From NCBI GenBank assembly GCA_039105265.1, contig JAPFFF010000009.1:434001-498000 (forward strand): a DNA stretch of 64,000 nucleotides, given 5' to 3'. Made by a program: the position numbers and the translations under genes. Below, piece after piece: positions 10,035 through 20,441 of this stretch. The notes beneath the pieces are model-generated. The model was not told the origin of the DNA, searched no databases, and worked only from the letters and a program-made list of their open reading frames with translations. Source of the DNA: Tritrichomonas musculus (Eukaryota; Parabasalia; Tritrichomonadida; Tritrichomonadidae). Numbering within the stretch: position 1 is the first letter of the stretch; each line of letters begins with the position of its first letter.

Positions 10035-12452
10035 TCATTTATCATTTTCTTTCGTATTAGAATTAGTATTCGTATTAGAGTTTGGTTGATTTTGCTGATT
10101 ATTTGAATTAGAGTTCGTTGATTGTTCATTTGGCTGTTGTGCAGCTAAATCAGGGGTATCTTTAATTTTTAGTGAAACCTTTCTGCCATCAATTTCATAA
10201 TAAATCTCGTCCATATCTTTATCAAAGTTTTCATTTACAAATTTAGCCATATGTTTATCTAAAAGGATTTTGTCGTTATTTAAAGATTCTTCAACTAATT
10301 TGAGATAATTTGGTGACAAATGCCAGCCATTATCGATGAAATATTCTTGTTTAAACTGATAAGCTCCATCTTTATCGCATGTGACAAGTTGATCAAAGAT
10401 ATCAATCATTCGAACATTCGGATGTTCTTTAGAACCAAACCAAACTAGTCTCGCTAGTTTATCATTAAAGTCAACAATTGTTTTGAGTGGCTCAGATGGC
10501 ATGTAATGCATCGGATGGACCCATATTTGGCATTTTCTATCTGCCGAAATTTTATGGGTCACTCTCAAAAGGGACTCAATTTGAAGAGAAAGAGCCTCTT
10601 CAATTGTTTGAGATTCACCGCGATCTAAGCTTCCAGTACTTCCAGTTGTTGAACTTGAATCGATTTCAGCGGTACAGAAAACAACTTTCGAATTCTCTGG
10701 AATCATTCTTAATGATGACCAAAATGATGTTCGAGCAACTGACATAGCCGATGACGACAAACTCGTTGGATGAAGGTTTTCAATAACAATAGGAACAAAA
10801 ACGTATGGGCTTCCTTTGAAATTGATTGTTCTCCATGCAAGTGATAGGCAATGCTCATCTCCAATAACGTAAAAACGATTCTTAACAATTAACGGTCGCT
10901 CTATTGTAGATACAAGAGACGCAATATATAAATGATATTGTATTTCAGCACTAATAACGGTTTTACTGAAATTATATTTCCCGACGAATTGCTGAACATT
11001 TCGTACTAAAGTTTCAGCAGCCGTAATAAATCCTCGAGCAAAAAGAAAACCTTCAAGTAGAATTGTAAACCAAATTGTATCATATTGTTCAATTTTAAAA
11101 TTGGCATCTTTTTCTGTTCCTTGTCCAACAGCAACGCATTGCTTAGCTGGGATTGGCTTTGTTAAACTTGAATCAAAATCTTTTTCTAATTTTGTGAGAT
11201 CAAAGTCTTTCATTAATGCTGATAATGAGTCTGTACGTTTTTCTATATAAGGAATAAATGAATTTGCTATTTCGAGAACTTCTCTAGGTTCGATACAAAT
11301 GCTGATGCAGTTTTTAATGCATCCAACAGCAACTGAGGCATCGCTTGGAAGTTCTTTAACTGCGTGCATGAAAAAGTATTGAGCTGCTCCACATGATCCA
11401 TATTCATTTAGAATATGTGCAACGTAAAACATGATAAACGGATTTTGAATTCCATCACCAAGTTCTGCTCGAAGTAGTTCGGCTTGCCTTTCATTAAAAA
11501 CGTGTTCTCCAATGAATTTGCGACTTGCTTTGTGATCTGGTTCAATTGAAAAATTGCGAATAACATAATGAAGGCCTTCTGCTAAACGTCCTTGTCTAGC
11601 TAATATTTTGCCCATTAAGACAGTAGCTTTTAGATTTAATGGATTTGAATTGACAATTGGTTTGACTAATGAAAGAGCTTGATCCGGATACTCAAGAGCC
11701 AAAAGGCTTCTTGCAATTCCAAGATTAATTTCATCATATTCGGTTGTATTGTGGGGGGAAAATAAAAAAACTCTTTTGTAAAGTTCGATAGCTTCATCAT
11801 GAAGACCAGCGCGTTGATGCGCTCGGGCTGATAGCATTAATGCTGTTTTGTCTGTTGGAAATATACGTGTTGCATTAGTTGAATACTCAATTGCCATTTT
11901 GAAACGATGAAGTTTCATATACAAAATAACGTGAAGATGAAGTGGTGTTGGATCATCTTTATTGAGTTTTCTTGCTTTTTGAATTATATAATTAGCGGTT
12001 TTGAAATCTCGATTTGCTAAAGCCATTTTTGCTTGCTGAATAGCTTCATCAAACATTTGCTGTTGAATAACATCTGGCGACTCATCAACTTCCGGAAGTT
12101 GCTGATGGGTTGGAAGAGGTTCAACTAAAGATAAAATTAGATCAAAATCTTTTCCTTCAAGAGTTGAAATTGGGTTTTCGAGATTTTCGAGGAGAGTTGG
12201 TGGGCGCGATGATGTTAAATCAGAATGATCGTCTATATATACATTATATCGTGAGGGATCAAACATATCATTGACATTTTTTTTTACATCTTCTGCAAAA
12301 CAATCAATAATCGTTTGAATAGGTGTATCGAATAAAGAAGTTGAGACGGTAAATTTGGCGACATGCGTAATTTGTCCATCAAGAAAGATAAAAAAATTCA
12401 TATATGATTTTGAAGTAGAACTGCCAAATAAACATACAAATTCAAAATTCAT
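10035..12452 (-). CDS. TPR protein with a degenerate SGNH-hydrolase-like C-terminal domain
   Basis: An 805-residue protein. The N-terminal 110 residues are of unknown fold. Residues about 130-370 hold tetratricopeptide repeats (for example NRDFKTANYIIQKARKLNKD and AGLHDEAIELYKRVFLFSP). Residues about 525-720 follow the order of an SGNH hydrolase-like fold: block I GDEH (531-534), a CTAEID block (593-598), and a late DNGWHLS block (707-713). In active SGNH enzymes the first block is GDS, so Glu in place of Ser suggests a non-catalytic domain. The last 80 residues are Asn/Gln/Ser-rich. It is divergent from VPS51 with 53 bases between the start codons. A trafficking role is guessed only from that pairing. 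An adaptor or scaffold is the safest call. Confidence 0.65.
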   Translation of the reverse strand: MNFEFVCLFGSSTSKSYMNFFIFLDGQITHVAKFTVSTSLFDTPIQTIIDCFAEDVKKNVNDMFDPSRYNVYIDDHSDLTSSRPPTLLENLENPISTLEGKDFDLILSLVEPLPTHQQLPEVDESPDVIQQQMFDEAIQQAKMALANRDFKTANYIIQKARKLNKDDPTPLHLHVILYMKLHRFKMAIEYSTNATRIFPTDKTALMLSARAHQRAGLHDEAIELYKRVFLFSPHNTTEYDEINLGIARSLLALEYPDQALSLVKPIVNSNPLNLKATVLMGKILARQGRLAEGLHYVIRNFSIEPDHKASRKFIGEHVFNERQAELLRAELGDGIQNPFIMFYVAHILNEYGSCGAAQYFFMHAVKELPSDASVAVGCIKNCISICIEPREVLEIANSFIPYIEKRTDSLSALMKDFDLTKLEKDFDSSLTKPIPAKQCVAVGQGTEKDANFKIEQYDTIWFTILLEGFLFARGFITAAETLVRNVQQFVGKYNFSKTVISAEIQYHLYIASLVSTIERPLIVKNRFYVIGDEHCLSLAWRTINFKGSPYVFVPIVIENLHPTSLSSSAMSVARTSFWSSLRMIPENSKVVFCTAEIDSSSTTGSTGSLDRGESQTIEEALSLQIESLLRVTHKISADRKCQIWVHPMHYMPSEPLKTIVDFNDKLARLVWFGSKEHPNVRMIDIFDQLVTCDKDGAYQFKQEYFIDNGWHLSPNYLKLVEESLNNDKILLDKHMAKFVNENFDKDMDEIYYEIDGRKVSLKIKDTPDLAAQQPNEQSTNSNSNNQQNQPNSNTNTNSNTKENDK

Positions 12453-12505
12453 TCATAATTTGGAAGTCAAACAAACTTTTTCAATTGTTTAAAGAAAAAA
12501 AATAA
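12453..12505. promoter_or_regulatory. 53-base bidirectional promoter, TPR gene / VPS51
   Basis: The two start codons face away from each other with only 53 bases between them, so both promoters must overlap here. On the plus strand TCAATTG at 12481-12487 fits the trichomonad initiator and would give a leader of about 23 bases for VPS51. No equally good initiator is seen for the minus-strand gene. Confidence 0.5.
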
Positions 12506-14917
12506 ATGTCTACAGCGAATAAACTTTTAAGACAGTATTATGGATTAGATACTCCAGATAAAGCCCAAGAAGCGCGTGATATTGATTCTCCAAATTTTGA
12601 TCCAAAAGGATTTTTTACTGAGGCAGCAAAAAATGATTCGTTACCTCAAATTTTAGCGCGAGAAAATTCATTAGTTACTGATATTCGTGCATTCGACAAT
12701 GATCTTCAAACTCTTGTTTATGATAATTATTCGAAATTTCTTGGCGCAGCAGATACAGTTCATTCACTCTCCGATAATATTTCAAATTTAACTTTTCAAA
12801 TGGATCATCTAAAAAAAAATCTTGACGATATTTCAACACATAGTAAAAAGATTGTAGATGATCTCGAGCCAAATCGACAAAGAATTCAAAGGCTTGTTGG
12901 TATCTCAAGGCTTTTAGGCCGAGTTGAGTTTATATCAAGACTTCCAAATCAACTCAATGCATGCTTAAGAACTGAAAAATATGAAGCAGCAGTGAATGTT
13001 TGGACAAAAGTTGAAACAATATTATCAACGCAGCAGCATTTTCCTTCGTTTAAACGAATTCATGAAGATTGTACAAAAATAATGAATGATATACAGAGCC
13101 GTATTCGTGGACAAATGCTTAACGCCGATTTATCAGTTGAAGATGCAATTACTTGCGCGGTTTTATTAGTTAAATTGAAAAATCCACTTGGATATGTATG
13201 CAATCAACTTGAACATCATCGTTATTTAATAATTGATAATAATTTAGAATATGAAGAAATACCAGAAGAACCATTTGAAGCTCTTGCCAAATTAAAAGAA
13301 TTGGCAATAGATGATGCTGAAACATTTATACGTCTATACAAAGAAAAATTACTCCCTCTTGAAAAGAACGAAGAAAATTTATCAAAAGTCAATAGTGTAT
13401 TAACAGAATTTATGACATCTGTTTTTGATCGCATTTCCAGACTTTTACCAGCAAAAGTTTTATTTAATTTAGATTGTAATAAAATTGTTTCATATCTAAA
13501 CCTATTTGAAAAAATGATGTCAACAATTGCAACTCCGCAACAGATCTCAAGGCATATTCATACACTACTTCAGCAGTATACAGAAGCAAAAACATTATCT
13601 GTATTCGATGAATTTAAACAAATCATTTTAACAAATGGAAAAGGTTTAGCACAAAATGAAACCTTACAAAGTAATCAAAAAGAAGATAAAACAGACGAAC
13701 AAAAAGAAAACGAAAATCAAACAGAAAACGAAAACGCAGAGAAAACTAATCAAGAACAGCAACAAAATGATGATAAAGAATTTACTCCAGAAGAACTTTT
13801 CCACACAGCTACAACAAGATTCAGTCAATCATGTAGCAATTTAATTGATGAGTTTCAAGTCCTTGTGATGATGAATCATAATGAATGCTCGGACTTTCTT
13901 ATTCATCAAATATCACAAATGTTTGAAAAAATGTTCCAATTTTTCCGCGAATGCGATCCAAATAAATCTCTTGTACTTGCTATGATTGCACTTGTATTCA
14001 GTGAACGTGAAATTCCGCATATTTTTGGACAACTCAGCCATCTTGAATCAAGCTCGCCTCTTTCAATCATACAAGATAAATTATCACTAGATTGCAAGCA
14101 AGTAGCAAAGCAATGCCTTAGCCGTTATGTTACATCTCGAAGACTCATAGCTAACAAACTTATTATGAAGGGAACGAAATCAATCAATTGGACTTGCAAA
14201 GATAGACGTCAGCTTGAGAAAAATCAACAGCAAGATCAATCAAATCAAGATGATTATTCACTTCCCACTACTGCAACCAAAATGGTTCTTGATTTCATTG
14301 ATGTCATTGATCGATTATCAATTGAAATCAGCAATTTATTAAATCTTGCTAAAACCATGAAAGATCCAAGTTCAACACCTGGAATGATTCAATCTATGTC
14401 AATGCAGCCTTTTGTAAATCGTGATCCATCTGGCCAATTTTCAAATTCAATACCAGCCTCAAGATCAAGGCCAGTTCTTAAATCAACATCATCATTCTAT
14501 TCAAGTTCATCTAAGCCAACCTTCTATGGAATTAGAGAAGAAGGAATTCATCAAATTGACAGACTTTTTACTTCTGTGAACAGACTCCATCTTTCACAAG
14601 AATTGGAATTTGATGTAACAATTATCATCGGTGCGATAATCATGTATACTTTGAAATCATTCCTTGAAGCAGTAAGAAGAAATGTTTTTTCATGCTTTGG
14701 ATTTAATCAGATGCAAGTTAACGGATTTTTCTTATATACTGTTTTTGCTGATAAAATTAACCAGCAAGAATTGTTTTCCGCTTTGATTGAAGAAATCATT
14801 TCTTCAGCCGCAGATAGAACAATTGATCCTGTTCCATTAGAAACACCTGCTCTCCAGAGAATTTATGATGAATACGAAAGGAACCATATGGTCCTTTTGC
14901 AAAACGATAACTTGTAA
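12506..14917 (+). CDS. VPS51: Vps51 subunit of the GARP/EARP tethering complex
   Basis: An 803-residue protein with the Vps51 N-terminal signature: LLRQYYGLD (7-15), then an SPNFDPKGFF block (28-37), then ARENSLVTDIRAFDNDLQTL and a VYDNYSKFLGAADT block, followed by coiled coil to about residue 125. These match the animal and yeast family closely. Vps51 joins Vps52, 53 and 54 in GARP (or syndetin in EARP), which tethers endosome-derived vesicles to the trans-Golgi and contacts a SNARE by its N-terminus. The middle has an acidic Gln/Asn/Glu-rich insert (about 388-425), a low-complexity feature of this genome. The C-terminal half is helical, as in CATCHR tethers. Near-complete length suggests a working subunit. 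Confidence 0.88.
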   Translation: MSTANKLLRQYYGLDTPDKAQEARDIDSPNFDPKGFFTEAAKNDSLPQILARENSLVTDIRAFDNDLQTLVYDNYSKFLGAADTVHSLSDNISNLTFQMDHLKKNLDDISTHSKKIVDDLEPNRQRIQRLVGISRLLGRVEFISRLPNQLNACLRTEKYEAAVNVWTKVETILSTQQHFPSFKRIHEDCTKIMNDIQSRIRGQMLNADLSVEDAITCAVLLVKLKNPLGYVCNQLEHHRYLIIDNNLEYEEIPEEPFEALAKLKELAIDDAETFIRLYKEKLLPLEKNEENLSKVNSVLTEFMTSVFDRISRLLPAKVLFNLDCNKIVSYLNLFEKMMSTIATPQQISRHIHTLLQQYTEAKTLSVFDEFKQIILTNGKGLAQNETLQSNQKEDKTDEQKENENQTENENAEKTNQEQQQNDDKEFTPEELFHTATTRFSQSCSNLIDEFQVLVMMNHNECSDFLIHQISQMFEKMFQFFRECDPNKSLVLAMIALVFSEREIPHIFGQLSHLESSSPLSIIQDKLSLDCKQVAKQCLSRYVTSRRLIANKLIMKGTKSINWTCKDRRQLEKNQQQDQSNQDDYSLPTTATKMVLDFIDVIDRLSIEISNLLNLAKTMKDPSSTPGMIQSMSMQPFVNRDPSGQFSNSIPASRSRPVLKSTSSFYSSSSKPTFYGIREEGIHQIDRLFTSVNRLHLSQELEFDVTIIIGAIIMYTLKSFLEAVRRNVFSCFGFNQMQVNGFFLYTVFADKINQQELFSALIEEIISSAADRTIDPVPLETPALQRIYDEYERNHMVLLQNDNL

Positions 14918-15809
14918 TAAAATTAAAATATTATCTAAATATATATAAATAGACAAAATAATTAATATTTTAATATTGAATAATTAATTGTATTGAATTA
15001 CTGTATCTTCTGTACATAGTTTACGACAATTTGTGGTAATTTATGGTCGCCATTGACTCCCTCCTGTAAAAAAGTTGATTCTGTAAAATCAATGCAATTA
15101 ATTATCTCAATGTTTGTATTACTATTCAATAATATTAATTCTATGAGTTTATTGAATATTTAAATCAATTTTTACTTCTTTTCATGAATAGAATGTATTC
15201 ACTCGTTTAAAGTGTCTGTATATAAAAACTTTTATATCACTTTAATTCAAAGAAACTGTAGTACCAATTTTTTGAATGAAATGATTGAAAGGTTTTTTTT
15301 ATAATATAGGTGAATGCAATTTTTAAAAAAAATAATAATCTGTATTGACTTTTTTAATGCAAACAGACTCACATAAGATAGAAGGTAAAAATTATCTTTT
15401 ATTCAAGATGTATGAAGTTATGGTATTAAATAGCTCCTTATAATTCTCCTCAAAGGTGAATTCTCCTGAAAAAGAAGAAGTTGATGACCTAATCAAAGAT
15501 TTTTTTTTTTTTTTTTTTTTGGAATGGAGTCGATATAGAACCAATTTGTGATTTTGATTAGGTTGAATATAATTCTTTGAAAATTTTGCAATATGCAGCA
15601 GATTATTTGTATCATGATGGTATGGTGAACCATAATATATCAAATTAAATTGGTAGTAGAAGCTCAAGGGGAAAAGATGGTATCGTTTCTTTTCAAATCA
15701 ATTCATATATGCTGATAATATTCCTGAAACTACCAATCACATAGAACTTTTCATTTCCATTTAAATGATATATTATCGTGAAGAAAAAATATATATTTAC
15801 GATAATATA
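14918..15809. other. Transposon-prone intergenic region with a decayed coding fragment
   Basis: Between VPS51 and the first mariner. It contains a T run of about 23 bases at 15,499-15,521. Around it, on the minus strand (15,392-15,667), lies an open stretch whose translation looks protein-like on both sides of a lysine run (for example FSKNYIQPNQNHKLVLYRLH). I take this as a decayed gene fragment split by homopolymer growth, not as a live gene. Confidence 0.4.
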
Positions 15810-17118
15810 GGTTGCCCAGAAAAATCGTAGCATCACATCATTAAACTAATATAAAAGAATAAAAAATATATTAATAAATTGTTTATTAAATATACTCACC
15901 ATTTGATTTAATAACTTTTTTAAGTCTTTCTTGCCAATCGAGAAAAACACGTTTTAATGTCTCAATAGGAATTAGATGTAAAATTTCAATAACCTTATCA
16001 AAAAGCTGCTGTGCTGTCTCAAATTTGATTCCTTTCAGCTGATCTTTTACATAGCCAAATAAATAAAAGTCTGAGGCAGCAATATCTGGCGAATAAGGCG
16101 GATGAGGGGCTATCTTCAATTGGTGAGCGTCCATATATATAATAACTTTTCTTGCATTGGGTGGTCGGGCGTAATAAAAATGTAAAGTTATTTTTCTTTT
16201 TTCATTTTCTCTTAAATGAGCTGTTCTTTCATAAATCTTTTCTAATATATTATTTATGAAATAATCGCCATTAAACTTTTGGTGTTCTGGTAAAATGTCC
16301 ACAATAAGAAATCCCTGTGGGTTCCAAAATATTGACAGCATAAATATTTAGGAGTCAATCTTTTTTTTTTTTTTTTTTTGCTCTTGTAGCAGGTTTTTCT
16401 CCTTCTTCAATCCATTGTATTTCGTAATCTGTGGATAAATAAAACCAAGACTCATCACCTGTATAAAAAAAAATATAGTTTTGATGACTAGCTTTTTGAA
16501 GTGTTTTCAATAAGTTTTTTGAAATTTCCACTCTTGCAACTTTTTGAGATGAATTTTAAAAATGGGGAACCCACTTTAAATGAACCAAAACAAAATGAAG
16601 TTGACGAGTGAGCATATCATATACACTTGATTTTGGAATGCCTGTGATCTCAGAAATTTCTCTAATAGATGAAAAAGGATAATCCTTTAGAACCTTTAAA
16701 ATTAATTGAAGTAAATGAAAATAGTCCAATTTTATATCATTTTTTACATTAGCGTCACTTTTTAAAGGAATTTTTGATTCACAGATATATTTGGTTACTG
16801 TTGAATACCCAATTATATTCTTATGAAAAGTATCGTTTATATCACATTTTTTTTTTTTTTTTTGGTTCTTCTCCTTTAATATGTAGAAAAAGAACAATTG
16901 ATCGGAAATCAAAATTCATAATAATAAAAAAAAAAAAAAAACGGATTTTTAATTTAATTTTTTTGAATTATTTCAAATTTATATAATTTGTTATAGGAAA
17001 GTACAAATAAAACTCTTTTTATAATATAAACATAACTCATGAAATACTAACAATTAATATAAAAATTATATTTAAATTACCATCACAGCTTCTGATGCTA
17101 CCGTTTTTCTGGACTCTC
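15810..17118 (-). mobile_element. Mariner transposon copy 1 (inactive), 1,309 bp
   Basis: Both ends are readable. The left end after TA (15,808-15,809) begins GGTTGCCCAGAAAAATCG and the right end, read inwards before TA (17,119-17,120), begins GAGAGTCCAGAAAAACGG. Both continue TAGCATCA. The length is close to that of the known Trichomonas mariner (about 1.3 kb). The transposase lies on the minus strand in broken frames. TA at both sides is the expected target duplication. The end repeats differ at several sites, so the copy is not recent. Confidence 0.88.
15886..16912 (-). pseudogene. Broken mariner transposase (copy 1)
   Basis: Minus-strand remains of a DD34D transposase. The N-terminal part (16,556-16,912) holds the helix-turn-helix (IREISEITGIPKSSVYDMLT) that binds the inverted repeat. 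A middle part in another frame carries the first catalytic block, TGDESWFYLS. The C-terminal part (15,886-16,341) has HPPYSPDIAASDFYLFG with the third Asp at correct spacing. The second catalytic Asp, normally in HFDNA, reads as Tyr in HFYYARPPNA, so catalysis is lost as well as the frame. Poly-T/A runs near 16,363 and 16,847 mark some of the breaks. Confidence 0.85.
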
Positions 17119-17120
17119 TA

Positions 17121-18472
17121 AATATACTTGAAAATATATTATTGATATTTCACAACATATAGACGAAATCTTCCAGAGCATTTTTAAAAACTTATCTGAA
17201 GAACATCAGACAAAAAGCAAAAATGCGACTTCCAATAATAAAAGCATTTGTTTTGAAATCAAATTCCTTGTATACATGAAAGTGTAGGTATTGATGTTGA
17301 AGATGATTCAATGTATACTGATAATTATTTTAAAAGCGATTTCGATTTTACGAATTTAGATCAATAAAAAACCTCATTTACAAATTTATTCAGTAGAAAT
17401 TGATTTAAAAACGTCAAGAAATGAAGACAATTAAAAAAGAAGAATTTAGTTTTGTTTCATGTTTTACTTTGGCAACAAATTATAATTAATGGATCTATAG
17501 ATCCCAAAAGGCATAATAATGTATTAAAAGATTGAACCTTTCCTCAAAATTAAAACTTATAAAAGGAATGAAAGAAATAATAAAAATATTATAAAAGTGA
17601 CATATTTTCATCCAAAATAGTATATACTCTCAGAGTTCATTATCCACTGAATGAACAAAAAATAAAAAAAATTTGTAAGAATATTCCAAGATAAGATTAC
17701 ATATGGAGAATGGATATGAGAATTCATCTGTATTTATTCATTTCGAACTCTGTCTCAGTGAAAGTCTCTTCATAGACCGGCTCGTTAGATCATTCAATTG
17801 TGCAATATATCGTATAACAAACCGTAAAATCAAGCCAGCCAGTCTATGAAGGCAAGAAAGTTTGAAAATAAAAATCTTCATCTTGTTTTAACATTTCAAC
17901 ATTCTTTTTATTTTAAGTAAATTGATTTTTTGGCCCAAATGTAAAAATATTGAAGAAATTTTGGATTGAAATTCTTACAATGAATCATTAACTTATAATG
18001 GTTGGCTATTTTGTTGGGGAAAATGGATAGAATCATCTTCTATGAGAGGTCCATATGAATGTTTGTTGAGAAAAAGATGGTATAACATGAAGCCATTGAT
18101 ATATGGAAAGATTTTATGTCTTTATGACGAGGATGTGTTTGAATTGCTATCATAGTCAATTGAATGTTCATCAACGTCTAATTACAGTTCTTGTGATAAT
18201 CTTCAAAATTACTCTTCTGATTTTTTTGATAATCTTTTTGGGATTTGACTTGTAGACATCTTTGTATAGTATTTAGAGCTTTTCCAAATGCCATGGAAGG
18301 AGGATTAGTAGATGGTTGTTCAGTAGATATTTCGTCTTTTTGTACAGCCGATTGGTTCATTTGCTTGAGGGATAGATCAATAAACTATTCAGCTTGCAAG
18401 ACCAAGTCTTTCCTGATGTCTTCTGTGTACTAAAATAAGAAATTAGTAATTGTCGTGCACCAAACATAGATA
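17121..18472. other. Decayed coding sequence between two mariners
   Basis: On the plus strand two stretches translate into protein-like sequence with internal stops or shifts. About 17,145-17,367 includes DEIFQSIFKNLSEEHQTKSK and GIDVEDDSMYTDNYFKSD. About 17,895-18,153 includes NGWLFCWGKWIESSSMRG and YECLLRKRWYNMKPLIYGKI and ends at a stop. I recognise no family. They look like remnants of one or two host or repeat genes broken before or by the mariner insertions. No intact gene is visible. Confidence 0.45.
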
Positions 18473-19746
18473 GGGTGGTCGTTATTGACCTAGAAACTTT
18501 ATTTGTATAAGCAATCGGAGAAAATTTTTTTAAAAAATAACTAGTATATATGTATATAAATTTAACCATAAAAGCATTAAATCGAAATCAATATACTGGT
18601 TTACTAAACAGACGTTTAATTTTATGTACGTTTATTTTTTTATTTTTATGTCCCTCGAACAGAGATTCGTCATTAAGTATTTGCTTCGTAAAGAAACAAA
18701 ACCAAAAGATATAATTGCCGAATTGCAACAAGTGTATGGCGAGGATGCATACTCTCCAGCTTCAACATATTTTTGGATCAAAGAAATAAAATTGGGTCGT
18801 GGAGACCTTCACACCATTCCAAGCCCAGGTAGGACCCCAGATGAACAAATAGATGATTTAATTCTACGTGAACTTAACTTTGATCCATTTATTACAGCTA
18901 GGATGATTTCTCGAAAGGCTCATTGTGCACATTCAACAATATTGTCTCACTTGATTGATTCATTGCATATGAAAAATATTCATTTAAGATGGATCCCGCA
19001 TCAATTGAATGCTTTACACAAGTCCGTTAGAGTGGAGATTTCAAGGACAATTTTATGTTATCTAGATAAAGCAAAAAAAAAATAATTTTAAATTCATTCT
19101 TACTGGTGACGAATGCTGGTTTGAATACAGGTACAATTATAAAAGGATGTGGGTTTTTGATTTTGATGAACGTCAAGATATTGTATCACCATCAGATATT
19201 CAGAAAAAAACAATAGTAACGATATTTTTCAATGAAGACGGAGTTCAATTGATAGATGTCAAACCAAAAGGGATTAAAATAAACTCTAATTATTTTATCA
19301 ATATGATTCTACAAAAATTAGCAGATTTAGATGTTGTTAAGAAAGCTAAAAATCGGAAACAACAAATGCTTCTGCATTTTGATAATGCACCTTCACATAA
19401 TGCCAAGGTCGTTGAAAGTTTTATTGCAAAAACTACCTTTGAAAGAATTCCTCATCCTCCTTACAGTCCCGATTTAGCACCATCTGACTTTGGATTATTC
19501 GGGACTGTGAAGGATTATTTCAAAGGAAGAGAGTTCGAATCTGAGGAAGAGCTTCTTTCTGCCATTAATGAATTTTTGACTTCAAAATCAAAGCAATTTT
19601 TTAAATCACTTTTTGAAAACTGGGAAAAAAGACTCAAACGCTGTATTGAACTCGATGGAGATTATGTTATCTAAAAAAATATTTATCATGAAATAACTTT
19701 AATTTTTTACTTACAAAATTTTTTTCTAGGTCAATATCGACCACCC
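18473..19746 (+). mobile_element. Mariner transposon copy 2, 1,274 bp, nearly intact
   Basis: Terminal inverted repeats of 24 bases begin GGGTGGTCG(T/A)TATTGACC and differ at one site only. TA flanks the element on both sides (18,471-18,472 and 19,747-19,748). The transposase is on the plus strand and is almost complete. The ends do not match those of copy 1, so this is a different mariner lineage. The close match of the two ends argues for a fairly recent insertion. Confidence 0.92.
18648..19674 (+). pseudogene. Mariner transposase with one frame change in an A10 run (copy 2)
   Basis: A DD34D transposase of about 340 residues that would cut and join DNA at TA sites. The N-terminal frame begins at an ATG at 18,648 (MSLEQRFVIKYLLRKETKP; an in-frame ATG at 18,624 is less likely) and includes the paired helix-turn-helix region. 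It ends at a stop at 19,083-19,085 right after a run of ten A bases (19,073-19,082). The next frame is open across that run and carries the first Asp (TGDECWF, near 19,108), the second Asp (LHFDNAPSHNA) and the third Asp (SPDLAPSDF), with exactly 34 residues between the last two. So all catalytic residues are present and only one frame change is seen. It may be a true mutation, a sequencing error or slippage. Confidence 0.88.
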
Positions 19747-19748
19747 TA

Positions 19749-20441
19749 TAATAATAGCAAAATTTAATGATCTGTTAGATGAAATAATCATATCTCTTGG
19801 AATCATAGTATTTCAACACTGCTTCTTCCCAAAATTCTGGATAATGTTTCCTCTTTATCGCAACTTCATAGATTAATTTTGACTCTTCTTTAATGAAACT
19901 TACTGTTTCTCATGCATTTGGTGGCTGCGTTGAATAATTTAAATATAAAAGTTTATGTCTTTTTTCTTGTAAAGTAATAATCTTTGATTTTATATCAACA
20001 TCACCTTGAAAAAGTGAAAAATTTGGAAAACATCTTAATCAAATTTGCATCCAATTAAGCGATAAGTTTTATTATCAATGATATACCTCATGAAAAGTTC
20101 TTCAACAACTCCATTAAATACATCACGTTCGTTCATTTTTCAACTAACATATCACCCATATTTGTCCCAATAAATGTTTTCAATCCTAATGATATTTTCT
20201 AAGAATTTAAATTTGATTGTAAATGGTGAATTGGGACGATCATCTGGTATTACCAAAGCTTTCAATCCATCATTTCAAAAGAATCTAACTGACCCAAAAA
20301 TGACCTCAATTAGGTGCAAAGGAGGGATTTCTTAATCAGACAGAAGGGACATTAAGAAATCACACCATTTGTATATTCTACTTTCATGAATTTAGATTTT
20401 CAAAAATTTAAAAATCAATACCCGTTATTTTGAAATAGAAA
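19749..20441 (-). pseudogene. Decayed coding sequence, minus strand
   Basis: The minus strand reads as protein-like blocks broken by stops: one near 19,900-19,780 (FIKEESKLIYEVAIKRKHY, then PEFWEEAVLKYYDSKRYDYF) and others near 20,250-20,000 (PNSPFTIKFKFLENIIRIEN, RDVFNGVVEELFMRYIIDNK). The family is not recognised. It lies right next to mariner copy 2 and may be a remnant of the locus the transposon entered. The right end also serves as the upstream region of the surface-protein gene. Confidence 0.4.
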
